Source: Erythroxylum novogranatense (taxonomy: Eukaryota; Streptophyta; Magnoliopsida; Malpighiales; Erythroxylaceae). From it: DNA of 64,000 nt. The DNA lies in the NCBI GenBank assembly GCA_029891385.1, contig CM057233.1:26789352-26853351 (forward strand). Direction: 5' to 3'. Below are positions 1 through 10,879 of the stretch, piece by piece. A program made the position numbers and the translations under genes. The notes beneath the pieces were generated by a model, which searched no databases, was not told the DNA's origin, and worked only from the letters and a program-made list of their open reading frames with translations. Positions within the stretch are counted from its first letter, which is position 1. Each line of letters starts with the position of its first letter.

Positions 1-1760
1 AACCCTTGTTTAAGGTTCCCTCACGAAATACCGTAAAAAGCGATATCTTAAGGATATATGACTACGAAAGGGTGAAGACTTTGAGTTTGTTGGAGGCAAA
101 TTGTAGTAGGATTGCGTTAACTACGGATATGTGGACTTCTAGTAATCAAAAAAAGGGTTTTATGGCTATCACCGCTCATTTCGTCAATGATAAGTGGACA
201 TTACAAAGTCGTATCATAAGGTATTAATTTGCTTTCCTCTTTTTTTGAATCACATTTTTCTATGTTTTTTATCATTTAGTAATCATTGATTGACAATATT
301 AATTATCTAATTCTTGTTTATTTACTTATATAATATAGGTTCACTTATGTACCTTGTCCACACACTGCTGAAGTTCTTACCAATGTTTTATTTAATACCA
401 TTTTGGATTGGAACATTGATCGAAAGTTATCAACTTTGACAGTTGATAATTGTACGACTAATGAAGCTATCATTAGTGATATCACAAAGAAGTTTTCTCT
501 TGATTCACTTATGTTGAATGGGTCTTTGTTTCACATGTGTTGTTGTGCCCACATTTTAAATTTGATCGTTCAAGATGGTTTGCTTGTCATTGGCAAGAGT
601 ATAGAAAGGATTAGAGATAGTGTGGTGTTTTGGACAGCATCTCCAAAAAGGGAGCAAAAGTTTGAAGAAGCGGTGCGACAATTACGCATTGCAAGTACCA
701 AGAAATTGGTTCTTGATTGCAAGACCCAGTGGAATTCCACATAATCAATGCTTAATGCTGCTTTGATATACAAGGATGTCTTTAATCGTTTGAGTCAGCG
801 TGAACCATTATACAAAGATTTGCCAACTGAAGAGGATTGGAGACTTGCAGAAATGGTTTGCGAGAAGTTAGGATTGTTCTATTCTGTGACCGAGATGTTC
901 TCAGGTACAAAGTATCCAATGACAAATATTGTTTTCCCTAAAATTTTTGAAATCAAAAGCTCATTGAAAAAATGGTGTGAGTCTCCAATTGAGGTGATTC
1001 AAGGCATGACAAGAAATATGTTGGCCAAGTATAAAAAGTATTGGTCTGACATTCATGGAATCATGGGAGTGGCAGTCATATTGGATCCAAGGTACAAGAC
1101 CAAACTATTAGAATATTGTTTTAAAAGAATTTATGGAGAGTACTTATATGTTGATGAAGTCAAAAAAACTTTGAAAGTTTGCTATGATTTGTTTGAAGAG
1201 TATAGAATGAGGGATTCACCTTCTTATAATGGTGAAGTTTCATCTACTTTTGGGTATGATAGAGATGCTAATGAAGGATTTCTCCAAAGTTTGATGAGGA
1301 AGTTGCTCTTGAAGAGAGAGTAGTTTGTTTGAAAAATGAATTGGATCATTATTTAGAGGAAAAGTGTTACCAAGAACAGAAAATTTTGATATTTTAAGTT
1401 GGTGGAAAACTAATGGGGTAAAGTATCCACTCTTGATGAAGTTGGCAAGAGATGTGTTAGCTATACCAGTTTCAAGCTGTAGCTTGAGTCCTTTTAGCCA
1501 AGCGGAAGGTTGGTGAGTCCACACCGTATCGGCTTCATCCCAAGACTTTAGAAGCGTTGATGTGTGCACAAAGTTGGTTGTGGAGTGAAATAAAAGGTGA
1601 TTCTTATCTTTATTTGAATGAAATTCAATGAAATAATTAAGTTATTATTATATATATTTATTGAATCCTTTATTTTGTGGTTGTTTTATAGTAACATGTT
1701 ACGATGAGACGAATGCATATTGTCGCACTATTGAGTATGATGAGGATGTTAGTGAGGTAT
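1..1760 (+). pseudogene. hAT-family transposase pseudogene (RICESLEEPER-like), 5' end outside window
   Basis: The translation reads through the RNase H-like hAT core. Exon 1 (to 220) carries the LTTDMWTSSNQKKGFMAIT block typical of plant hAT transposases. A plausible intron follows, with GT at 221-222 and AG at 337-338; splicing joins the frame to FTYVPCPHTAEVL. Downstream are the conserved CAHILNLIVQDGL and AVILDPRYK blocks (about 547-1100). The C-terminal dimerisation segment (FDILSWWKTN, then PKTLEALMCAQSWLW) lies at 1385-1590. The gene is broken: in-frame stops at 742-744 and 1321-1323, and at least two frame changes between 1323 and 1530. The N-terminal BED zinc finger would lie before base 1. 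In intact relatives the protein cuts and pastes the element. Family assignment is firm; exon limits at the 3' end are approximate. Confidence 0.88.
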
Positions 1761-2129
1761 TTTTAGCAATTCATAATCTATTAATTTAAATAACGATTTT
1801 TATTTTTTAGTGTGAATGACTAATAATTGTTATTGTTTAATGATAGGCAAGTGGTCCAACAAATGCCTAAGGTTCAAGAAATAGTGCAAGGATCTCATCA
1901 AGTTCTATTGCTTTTTATGCTTTGGAATTTCCATTAAAACTAATGTATGTTATTTTAATTTGTTGTCTTTTTTAATTCACTCTTAGATTTGTACTATCAT
2001 TTATAATCTCATTTACTTGTTTCTTTTATGTTAAATTCAGTATGTATGTATGAATGTAGCATGAAAATCTAAAAAAAAAAACAAATAGTCCATTCATATT
2101 AAATAAGATTATAAATTTAATATGAATTT

Positions 2130-2171
2130 AATCGACAAGTAGTACAAGTAGATTTGTACTACTTGTCGATT
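2130..2171. repeat. 18-bp perfect inverted repeat with 6-bp loop
   Basis: The arm 2130-2147 (aatcgacaagtagtacaa) is perfectly complementary to 2154-2171, separated by gtagat. The right arm merges into the short F-box-like fragment, and part of the arm recurs a third time at 2237-2254. A transcript would fold into a short hairpin. It may have arisen by template switching while the F-box fragment was copied. Confidence 0.85.
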
Positions 2172-2215
2172 GTCGATTATATCATCTCGGTTCAGGTCGG
2201 CAGCAGAATTCAAAT
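2156..2215 (+). pseudogene. Short fragment of F-box PP2-B exon 1 embedded in hAT DNA
   Basis: About 55 bases match the F-box exon coding for the CRLSVISSRFRSAAES region of the gene at 4271 (gene positions about 4353-4405). The fragment shares with the copy at 3018-3352, and not with the gene, the variants cttgtcg, caggtcgg and cagcagaat. It therefore derives from that copy or its ancestor. It cannot encode a product. A further roughly 22-base echo (tacttgtcgattatcgatta) lies at 2242-2262. Confidence 0.75.
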
Positions 2216-3017
2216 ACATATTATTAACATTACTAGATTTGTACTACTTGTCGATTATCGATTATAAAAATAATTAGCGAAAATAAATACAAATTATTCA
2301 TAAAAGTATGCATATAAAATTCATCAAAGATTAATCCAATATGTTAAACCCAAGCAAAGTAAAATATGCTAAACAATGTCTTATAAAAGATCAATACTAG
2401 AAAAAAAGATAAACTATTAAACATTGTTTAATGTTTATAATATCTCATAAATATCTAAGCTAATATATGTACCTTAAAAATTAATATTGTAGGATTTCTT
2501 AATAAATGTGTTCCACACTTATTAATTTCTTTAATTAATCTCTAAACGATTATATTATTTTAGTCAATGAATTTTTCTATTAATAGTTTAATACTTTGAT
2601 CAAAACTTTGACACATATTAATTAATATTTGAAGTAGAAGTATTGAGTGTTATGCATTAGTTGTTAGTTATAATAACAATGTTCAATATTAACATTTAAT
2701 AACATAAAATTAAAATAGTTTTTTCTTTTTTCTTTTTTACTCAAGAATAAATATAGTAAATACTAGTGAATTTATTATTATTAATATCCTCATAAATTAT
2801 ATCTAAATATATGATATATTTTTTGAGTATTTCAGCCTTTCAGGTTTAGGTTTAAACCTAGAATCGCAAGTTAGAAACCTGAACCTGAATCATGAACCTA
2901 ATTTTTCAGGTTCGGTTTGAACCAAACCTAAACTCATGTTCGGTTAACCTTGTTTACATGTTCGATTCATGTGGTTCACGTCCAGTTCACAGGTTCGCAG
3001 TTTTTTTTGAACACTCC

Positions 3018-3352
3018 TACTTGTCGATTGTCGGTTATATCATCTCGGTTCAGGTCGGCAGCAGAATCCAATGCTGTTTAGCAGAAACATCTACCGACTG
3101 ATTATCGATCAATAATTGCTAGGTCTACTGATCCCTCTATGTTCAGACGCTTCCGTTCTTCTTTGAAAGACCTCTATTTCAGCCTCTGTGAGAACCCTAT
3201 TCTCATTTGACGACGCTAAGTTGGTAAATTCTCTCCTCTCTTATTGATATTTTTCCACGTTTCAGATAATTATTTCCCCTCCAATATTTCTTTCTTTCAT
3301 CTATACTTGTAACAAAAGTTTTTTTTTTTTGGGTCTCATTGTTGGACCTTCA
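3018..3352 (+). pseudogene. Truncated F-box PP2-B pseudogene (exon 1 3' half plus intron 1 start)
   Basis: This is co-linear with gene positions about 4349-4681: the second half of exon 1 from the CRLSVISSRF codons, the exon/intron junction (ttg|gtaaatt), and about 125 bases of intron 1. Because intron is retained the copy is DNA-mediated, not retroposed. It is disabled by an in-frame stop where the gene has tgg (tttagcag), small indels (cgcttccgttcttct) and a missing 5' part. Similarity begins exactly at the hAT terminus, so the missing 5' part may lie on the far side of the hAT insertion, beyond the window. It has no apparent function. Confidence 0.85.
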
Positions 3353-4149
3353 TATATAAGATAATAAAAATATTAACTTAATATTTAAAAAGTATAAGAA
3401 TCAAAGTATTAAAATATGTGTATATATTAATTGAAGAATGTAGACTTATATATATTCATTATTGATCTCATAAATTATATAGGAATAAAAATTATGTAAT
3501 TATAGCTAAACAAATTATATAAAATTTAATATTGTTAAAATTTTAGATTCTCAATAACTAAAACTATAAAGTCTAACCTTATAATGAATGATGATAACGA
3601 TATAGATTTCTAACCTAAAACATTAAAATATATTAGCAAAAACTAAAATGTGTATTTCTTTTCTCACTTAATATTGTGTTCTTCTATATATAAACTTTTA
3701 CCCTACCATTTACTTATTTTTCCAAGTCTTCCTCTACGTTGAACCTCTTATCCTACCATTTATTGTAGAAGTGACGAACACGGCTTTATATTTATATAAT
3801 TCATCTACATATATTTTTATAACTAATATATTTTATCAAATTAATTTATTATAATTCAAATATTCAATATTAATTTGATTTTACCAAATTAGTTATTTAT
3901 TTTAATTTAATTGCTCAAATTTTAATTTTATTTTCTATTAATTAAGAGATAGAGTTAATGCACATTACATGTGGAAGGATACGGAAAGACCAACTTTTGT
4001 TGACTATTTGATATCGAATAAAATTAAAATTGAATTGTCAATTAAAAGGGAAAACAGAAATTGAAGTGAGCAAAGAAAAAGGAAAACAAGAAGAATTGTT
4101 AAAATTTAAAACATAGACCGAAGAGTTAAACACTAAGAAAGATAAAGTA
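3353..4149. other. A+T-rich intergenic spacer
   Basis: This is roughly 800 bases between the F-box pseudogene and the F-box gene. It is dominated by poly-A/T and ATAT runs. I see no open frame of note, no terminal repeats and no RNA gene. It presumably contains distal promoter sequence of the F-box gene. Confidence 0.6.
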
Positions 4150-4270
4150 ATATTGGTAGAAGAATCCGATCTCTCTATATCTAAGCAGACCCCCTCGCTC
4201 TCTCTGTCTCGCGCTCTGTTTCATTCACTGCAATCCGTTCCTTAACAACGACAGATTCAGACTCTTACAA
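4150..4270 (+). promoter_or_regulatory. Probable core promoter and 5' UTR of the F-box gene
   Basis: A weak TATA-like ctatatcta lies at about 4176. It is followed by a pyrimidine-rich stretch (ctcgctctctctgtctcgcgctctg, about 4194-4218), the Y-patch/CT-rich leader common at plant core promoters. The region ends with acaaATGg at the proposed start codon, a good plant start context (purine at -3, G at +4). The transcription start site is not determined. Confidence 0.45.
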
Positions 4271-5493
4271 ATGGGAAGCCGAGGGTTGGATTTGTTGGCG
4301 CTGCCAGAAGATTGCATAGAGAACTTTGTCTCGTTGTCGGGTCCTCGGGATACTTGCCGATTGTCGGTTATATCATCTCGGTTCAGATCGGCGGCGGAAT
4401 CGGATGCTGTTTGGCAGAAATATTTACCGCCGGATTATCGATCAATAATTGCTAGGTCCACCGATTCCTCTATGCTCAAACGCTTCTCTTCTTTGAAGGA
4501 CCTCTATTTCAGCCTCTGTGACAACCCTATTCTCATCGACGGCGCTAAGTTGGTAAATTCTCTCCTCTCTTATTGATATTTTTCCATGCTTCAGATAATT
4601 ATTTACCCTCCAATATTTATTTCTTTCTTTCATCTATACTTGTAACAAATTTTTTTTTTTGGGTCTCATTGTTGGACCTTCGTCTGTATTTATTTCGCGT
4701 CCTATGTTCGCTGTGTAATGATTCATCCATTTTCTCCATGTCATTTGAATTTGAAGAGCTTTTCGTTGGACAAATCAACTGGGAAGAAATGTTACATGCT
4801 CTCTGCAAGGAACCTGGTGATTGTTTGGGGTGATACTCCTTGGTATTGGAAATGGACTTCTGAACCTGAATGCAGGTATATCTATCTTCCTCTAATATTG
4901 ACTACATTGAAGGTCCAATTGTTCACCTTTTTCAGTAACTTGTATATATTGTTGAAATATACTATTGTTATTCTTCAAACAGATTTGGAGAAGTGGCTGA
5001 ACTTATTCAAGTATGTTGGCTGGAAATTCGTGGCAAAATTAGTGCTTCTTTGCTATCCCCAGCAACATTTTATTCAGCCTACCTGGTGTTTACATCAGCC
5101 ACTGGAACCTATGGATTTGACTATCGACCTTTAGAGGTTTCAATGGGACCTGCTGGAGCTGAAAGTCCCACGCCATCTGTTTATTTGGATGCAGGGAAAG
5201 GGCGGAGGCAGCGATACCAAACTGGACGAAGGAGGATTGGATTAGGAAGCCGGATGTTTATGTCTGTAATGCAAATGCAAGCTCCAATGCCTGTTGTAGA
5301 AAGTGATCCAAGAGAGAGGAAAGATGGGTGGTTTGAGATTGAATTGGGTGAATTCTTTAACAAGGAAGGTGAAGAAGGGGAAATTGAAATGAGTGTATTA
5401 GAAATTAAAGGTGGTAACTGGAAAGGTGGAATTATTGTTCAAGGTATAGAAATTAGGCCTAAGGACAAAAGAGGGGGGGAGTTGAGTGGGTAG
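4271..5493 (+). CDS. PP2-B: F-box protein with PP2 (phloem protein 2-like) lectin domain, PP2-B type, 3 exons
   Basis: Three exons restore one frame: 4271-4552 (donor GT 4553), 4757-4875 (acceptor AG 4755-4756, donor GT 4876) and 4983-5493 (acceptor AG 4981-4982). They total 912 bases, 303 aa plus stop. Residues about 8-55 form the F-box (LPEDCIENFVSLSGPRDTCR, then FRSAAESDAVW). The rest is the PP2 domain: SFSLDKSTGKKCYMLSAR and VIVWGDTPWYWKW in exon 2, then RFGEVAELIQVCWLEIRGK, DGWFEIELGEFFN, MSVLEIKGGNWKGG and VQGIEIRP in exon 3. In this family the F-box binds SKP1 of an SCF ubiquitin ligase and the PP2 part is a Nictaba-like carbohydrate-binding domain, so the predicted role is recruiting glycosylated proteins. 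The specific substrate is unknown. The exon-2 acceptor was chosen over the AG two bases later because it preserves frame and the conserved Ser. No disabling mutation is seen. It is the only apparently intact host gene here. Confidence 0.93.
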
Positions 5494-5589
5494 AAGATTG
5501 AATTTGTTGAACTACTTGGATAAGTTATTTGAGATTGGGAATTCAAAATGTATTAGATGTTAAGGGTGGGTTGAATTGGCGAAGAGGCG
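5494..5589 (+). other. Probable 3' UTR of the F-box gene
   Basis: This is A+T-rich non-coding sequence directly after the TAG stop. No canonical AATAAA is evident in these bases, so the polyadenylation site is not fixed. Confidence 0.4.
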
Positions 5590-5773
5590 CTAAACGTATG
5601 GGCTTTAGTGTTTTTGTTACTATAGTGTATAAAGTATGGTTTCTACAATAAGTGTATAAAGTATGGTTTCTTGTCACATTTTCCCTGATCTTTTACAATT
5701 GCCTTTATATGGAAAATGAGATAAATGATGATTCGCCTCATCCATTGGTGTTTCTTAAGATTCTTCATGTAGG
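5590..5773. repeat. F-box 3'-flank repeat, copy 1
   Basis: The segment from gctaaacgtatggg to ttcttcatgtag matches 10562-10797 base for base over most of its length. It lacks the about 50-base hairpin insert and a few short blocks that copy 2 has. It may be part of the gene's original 3' flank that was duplicated, or a small dispersed repeat that landed in both places. It has no coding potential. Confidence 0.8.
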
Positions 5774-6054
5774 TTAACTACTACTCAGCTGGTGGGAAAT
5801 TGAAGTTTGGATAATTTGTCTAATATTACTCTGTTAATCTTATCTAATATTTAAAACTACATCGTTTGATGTGGAACAAGGTTGGACATCTTAACATTAT
5901 CTTAGCATTGGACGAAATTGTTGGTCTGATTTGGTAACAAACAGAAGAAAGGTTGTTTCGAGTTAATTGCCAAGTTACCTTCAAACAATCACCTTCTCAC
6001 AAGTACTATGCACAAGCAATTAAAAAGTTCCTTTTTTTTTTATAAATAAAATTA

Positions 6055-6549
6055 GGTCTTGTTTATTAACTTGATAAAGAATTGGGAATGAGAGTGCAGC
6101 CTTTATATCCTAACTTTTACTTGTTTGGTTATCAAAATCACTACATATTACAATCTTTTATATTTAATTTCTTTAATAACTAGATGATTTATTTCATTGA
6201 TAATATATTAAGTTAAAAGAGTTTTTGTACTTTTTTAATTTTAATCTTATCTTAAAAGTTATTCATAATTCTTTAAAATTAATAATTTTATAAATAATTA
6301 AAAATAATTTTGATTAATTTCTTATAAAATACAAAAATGTTGTGAGTAATTATTTACAAAATAAATCATATAATACTAAATATGTGTAAAAATTATGATT
6401 AACATTCATAATATTTGATATAAAGATAACTTAATTAATCTCATTCTTAGTGATTACGTACTGATATATGTGCATAATTAGTTATTTCATTTATATTTCG
6501 ACCATCACTTTCTAATTTCATGCCCAGTTTTATTTTAATAAATGAGGCC
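6055..6549. mobile_element. Probable PIF/Harbinger (Tourist-like) MITE, 495 bp
   Basis: The left end ggtcttgtttattaa and the reverse complement of the right end, ggcctcatttattaa, match at 12 of 15 positions; similarity extends inward (ttgggaatgaga against ctgggcatgaaa). The element is flanked by TTA at 6052-6054 and 6550-6552, the 3-bp TTA/TAA duplication typical of PIF/Harbinger insertion. The interior is A+T-rich and non-coding, as expected of a MITE that depends on a transposase elsewhere. TIRs are imperfect, so it is not a very recent insertion. Confidence 0.72.
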
Positions 6550-6552
6550 TTA

Positions 6553-6869
6553 GGTTAAAAAATTTAATGGGTTTCTTTGAATCTAATGGGTAATAAAAAA
6601 GAATGAAAATATGATAGGTTGTTTATTATTACTAAATTAAAATTTAAAATTAATTAAATTATTTTTATAATTTGATGAACTATAAATTAGTAAAATTATT
6701 CTAAATGAAAAAAAATGCCACGTCAGAAGCTTAGATACGTTGGCATACTATATACGATATTAAATTAACATAATTTAGGTTTAAGAACTAAAATAATTTA
6801 CCTGGTCCAAAACTTATAGTTTGTGGGAGAAGTACTTCAAACCTTATTTATTTCTAACACGCTTTTGTG
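6553..6869. other. Unassigned A+T-rich spacer
   Basis: No open frame, repeat structure or gene family is recognised. It separates the MITE from the presumed LTR of the minus-strand copia element, and the exact border with that LTR cannot be read from the sequence. Confidence 0.4.
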
Positions 6870-7858
6870 GATAGGGAAGAAAATTAAACACGAAATCACA
6901 TATTAATTTCATAATTAATCAATACAATTAATTAATCCTAAGATCACAACATGCTAGATTCAATAATTAGATGGACAAATACCTGAAAATTGAGGAACGA
7001 TTGAATCTATTGTTATTTTCTGTGAAGTAAAGTGACAGAGACGCAGATGATTGACTACTACTATTCCAAACCTGATTAGCAAAAGCCCGTACAATTTTTA
7101 ATGAGGGGATTGTATTTAAAGTTGGTTAGTAGTAGGGTCTCCTATGCACTGCAAAATATAGGTCAAGCCTATCCATCATAGCAAGCCCATGAACACAGGC
7201 TCAATAACACGTTTGAGAGATAATTACCAAGCCTAATTATCTTGACATCAAATTAAATCAAATTAATTAAGGTTTGTACCAAATTATGTTTATTATGCTA
7301 GTCCACAAAATTAATGATAAAATTCTATCATTCTCTAACTTGGATAGCATAACCAACATCATTGAATAATAGAAACAAATTCTCATATTAATATAACAAT
7401 ATATGGCCACAATAGAATTTCAAAGTAGAGCCAACAATCTCTCAATCATAAATCCAAGATAAGGTTACAAGTACCTCAATAGTATAGCAATCAGACCCGA
7501 TAAGAGTACTGATAGCATATATGCAAGATACTCATACTTCGATGACCTAAAAGAATGTGTCATAAGAAAATGCACACAAAATGGTGTTCCGTTTGTGCAA
7601 TTCCAAACAAAATGGCCCAAGCATCCACCTAAGATGCAAATTGAGATTTAACAAAATATCTCAGACCAACAAAATGAGAATGGGTACAAAATGTCTCCAA
7701 CAAAATACCATATATACACAGACATTTAAACGTATCTGCGCAGTATATCAATAAAATATATGTCAATAACAATAATAGCAACAAACATAAGCAAAAGTCC
7801 CTAGACTAAATAACAAAATAGCCAAATACAATGTTGCTATCAAAATTAACATATAAGA
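6870..7858 (-). mobile_element. Probable 3' LTR of minus-strand copia element (outer border uncertain)
   Basis: On the minus strand the pol remnant ends near 7869 and is followed by a purine tract read as tagtgggagtc (7860-7870), a good copia polypurine tract. After it a sequence begins TGTCTTATATG at 7858, as an LTR should. From 7858 downward the DNA is non-coding and LTR-like. There is no second LTR to align, since the element is 5'-truncated at 10560, so the left border could not be fixed. Confidence 0.5.
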
Positions 7859-7868
7859 CAGACTCCCA

Positions 7869-10560
7869 CTAATCCAAGGCATCAAAAGATCTAAATAGAC
7901 CTATGCGGGTTACATGACTCATAAAAGCCTTAACAATCAAGCCTTTGGTTAAAGGATTTGCCACCATAAGATCGTTACACACAAGTCTGAAACTCCTTAA
8001 CCTTCTCTCTAACAAACATATACTTTGTATCAAAATGCTTCGAACACTTGGAGTTCTTGCATATCTGAGAGAAACCCACCATAACAAAGTTATTACAATA
8101 TATGGTTAGAGGTCTGGAAACACTCTCCACAAGATAAAGCTCAGAAATGAAATTCCTCAATCATATTGCATGTCAAGTAGCTTCATAACAAGCTACATAC
8201 TTTGTCTCCATAGTTGAAGTTTTTGTAAGTGTTTGTTTAACACTTTTCCAAAATAAAACTCCTCTAGTAAGCATAAATATGTATCATGATGTGGATTTGT
8301 GATCATCAGGATAGCTACCAAAATTAGAATTAGAATAACTTATCACCTTAAGGTGATCAGACATCCTGTAAGTGAGCATGTAATCTTTAGTACTTTGTAG
8401 GTACCTCATAACTCGTTTCATAAGACTTGAGCATACATAAGACTCACAACAGTAGAAGCAAATGAAACCTTTTCCATCGCTGACTTATCTTTATCATTTT
8501 GAGGACACTAGTTATTCGAAATTTTGTTACCCTTTCGGATGGGTGCATTGCAAGGATTGCAAGTCTTCATGTTAAATCTATTCAAGATCCTTTCAATATA
8601 CCTTTTCTAAGACAAATCAATAATACCACGAGATCTATTACGACGAATTTCAATGCCCAGAACAAAAGAAACATCACCGAGATCTTTCATATCAAAATGA
8701 GTTTTTAACATTTGTTTAGTCTTAGAAAGAAAATTCTATATCATTACTGGCTAAAAGAATGTCATTAACATAAAAGACAAGAATAATAAATTTTCTCCCA
8801 CTATTTTTCAAGTAAATGCATTGATCAATTACATTTTCTTTGAATATAAGGGAGCAAACAATTTGGTCAAACTTCAAGTACCAGTGTCTGGAGGCTTGTT
8901 TTAGGCCATAAATGGATTTTCTCAATTTACATACCATGTGTTCCTTACCTTTCTCAACAAAACCAGCAGACTGATTTATGAACATATCTTTATACAAATC
9001 ACCATTTAAGAAAGCAATTTTCACATCTATTTGATGGAGCTCCAAATCAAAATGAGAAACTAAAGCCATCACAAAACGTAATGAATCTTTAGTAGAGATC
9101 GGGAAAAAGTCTCTTTATAGTGTATAACTTCCCTCTGATTATACCCCTTTGTAACAAGTTTGGCTCTATATTTTTCTACCTTACCTCTAGCATCATGTTT
9201 AGTCTTAAAGACCCATTTATACCCAACAGTCTTACAACCATTAGGTAATCCCACTAAATCCCAAATGCCATTCATACACATAGAAGCTAACTCATCTTCC
9301 ATGGCTACTAGCCATTGTGAACTTCGAGGACTAGAAATGACATCCTGAAAAGAAATTGGATCTGAGTCTCCAACTAAATTAAATTCATGCTCCTCCAAGT
9401 AAATGTAATAGTCTTGAAATTTAGAAGACTCAGTGGATTTAGGAATCTTTCAAATCTCCTAGGTGGAACTATAACCACATTTGGGGCTTGAGTAGCAATG
9501 TCAACCTATTGAGGTATTTCAACATCATTTCTTAGATTAACAACATCATCATGAATCAGAGGAGACTAAATTGTCTCAAGATAGAAAGCAATAGGTGTAG
9601 GAAAAACAACACGATCCTCTCTGAAATCAATAACAGAAGACTCATGTCTTTCATTATGTTCCACATCCCCTTTAAAATAGACAGCCCAATCTGATTTAAT
9701 AACTTTAGTAGTGCGATTGGGATAATAAAATCTTGAGCCTCTTAAGCTAGTACAGTAACTAATAAAGTAACTTGAAATAGTTTTAGGATTAAGCTTCTTC
9801 AGTTGAGGATTATAAATCATCACCTCAGCCATACAACCCCAAACATGAAAATGTTTCAAACTGGGCTTCTTTCCTGATATAAGCTCAAAAGGAGTCTTTA
9901 GTACAAACTTACTAGGCACATGATTGAGAACATAAATAGCAGTCCTCAAGGCATCTTTGCACAAGAAATCTAATAAGGTGGAGTGACTAAACATGCACTT
10001 AACCATCTCCATAAAAGTACGATTTCATCTCTCTATTGCTGATGAGTGCCAGGCATGGTATATTGCGCCTCAATTCCACAATCCTGCAGGTATCTAGCAA
10101 AAGGGTTAGGGTTTTTTCCTGTTTCATCATATCAACCATAATACTCACCACCTCTATTAGATTTTACACATTTAATCTGCTTCCCAAGTTGCAATTCAAT
10201 AGCATTTTTCAATGACTTAAAAGCATCCAATGATTCAATCCAACTATACTGAGAAAAATCAGCAATAAAGGTCCCATGATAATAGGAGCAATGGGTCCAT
10301 AAATGTCTATGTGAATTATCTGTAACGGTTCTTTCTTCCTAATTATTTTCTTCTTTCTTACTTTGACTGTAAACTTCCCTTTTATTCAATCAATAGAAGT
10401 GTCAAAATCAGAGAAGTCCAGATCATGCAAAATAGTTACCTTAATCAAACTCTCTATTCTCTCCTTAGAGATATGTCCTAATCGTTTATGCCACAGTATA
10501 GAAGATTTTTCAATAACTCTCCCACATTTCTTTCCAATAATAGCATTAACATCATCATGT
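7869..10560 (-). pseudogene. Ty1/copia polyprotein remnant (GAG-pre-integrase, integrase, RT, RNase H), 5'-truncated
   Basis: Read on the minus strand the domain order is copia-type. The GAG-pre-integrase signature ILWHKRLGHISKERIESL is near 10440-10505. Integrase core and C-terminal parts run 10300 to about 9570, including PFELISGKKPSLKHFHVWGC. RT N-terminal part is 9398-9069 (GYKWVFKTKHD). The RT palm is 9072-8722 (HQIDVKIAFLNGDLYKDMFI, then a catalytic box at 8761-8772 reading YVND instead of YVDD). RNase H remains to 7869, ending ANPLTKGLIVKAF. Multiple stops and frameshifts disable it. Nothing of gag or the 5' LTR remains, because the element ends abruptly at 10560 against the F-box 3'-flank repeat. 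It is not Sirevirus-like in sequence. Confidence 0.9.
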
Positions 10561-10800
10561 TGCTAAACGTATGGGCAAAGGGTTTTAGTGTTTTTATTAC
10601 TATACTGTTTGTCGTAAAAACGGCTGAAATAAAAACGAGAGCTTCAGCCGTTTCTACAATAAGTATATAAAGTATGGTTTCTTGTCACATTTTCCCGAGA
10701 GCTTTTACTGATCTTTTACATTTGTCTTTATATGGAAAATGAGATGAATGATGATTAGCCTCATCCATTGATGTTTCCTAAGATTCTTCATGTAGATTAG
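10561..10800. repeat. F-box 3'-flank repeat, copy 2
   Basis: This is homologous to 5590-5773 but longer. It adds a hairpin block at 10609-10654 and a short gagagcttttact block. It directly abuts the truncated copia element, whose cut end at 10560 marks the junction. Either a second F-box locus once stood here and lost its coding part, or this is an independent copy of a small dispersed repeat. Confidence 0.75.
10618..10653. repeat. 11-bp perfect inverted repeat (hairpin)
   Basis: Arms aaacggctgaa (10618-10628) and ttcagccgttt (10643-10653) are perfectly complementary around a 14-base loop. The whole block is missing from the otherwise matching repeat at 5590-5773. This suggests excision or collapse of the hairpin in that copy, or gain here. 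Confidence 0.85.
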
Positions 10801-10879
10801 GCGATAAAGAAACAGTGGCAGAAGACTACCGATTAGTCCTTTGCTAGACAATGTCCACGTGACATTTTTAAATATCATA

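Larger units (their letters stand above)
1..3019 (+). mobile_element. Right-hand portion of a hAT DNA transposon
   Basis: The transposase remnant is followed by about 1.2 kb of A+T-rich non-coding DNA. That DNA ends in a stretch with repeated ggttcggtt/gaacc words (2840-3000) and terminates near 3011-3019 with acactccta. On the reverse strand this reads taggagtgt, like the TAGGGGTGTTCAA type of hAT terminal repeat. The flank begins immediately with the F-box fragment. The left terminus and its 8-bp target duplication lie outside the window, so the end-point is an inference from terminal-repeat resemblance. The stretches 1765-2129 and 2270-2840 hold no recognisable gene. Confidence 0.55.

Noticed and set aside
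2892..3101. Frame spanning the hAT end and the F-box fragment, possibly a fusion gene
   Set aside because: Its first two thirds come from the ggttcggttt terminal region of hAT. It has no domain, and the F-box part is read out of the gene's frame.
8499..8708. Plus-strand frame of 69 codons
   Set aside because: It is the antisense shadow of the minus-strand copia RT/RNase H region.
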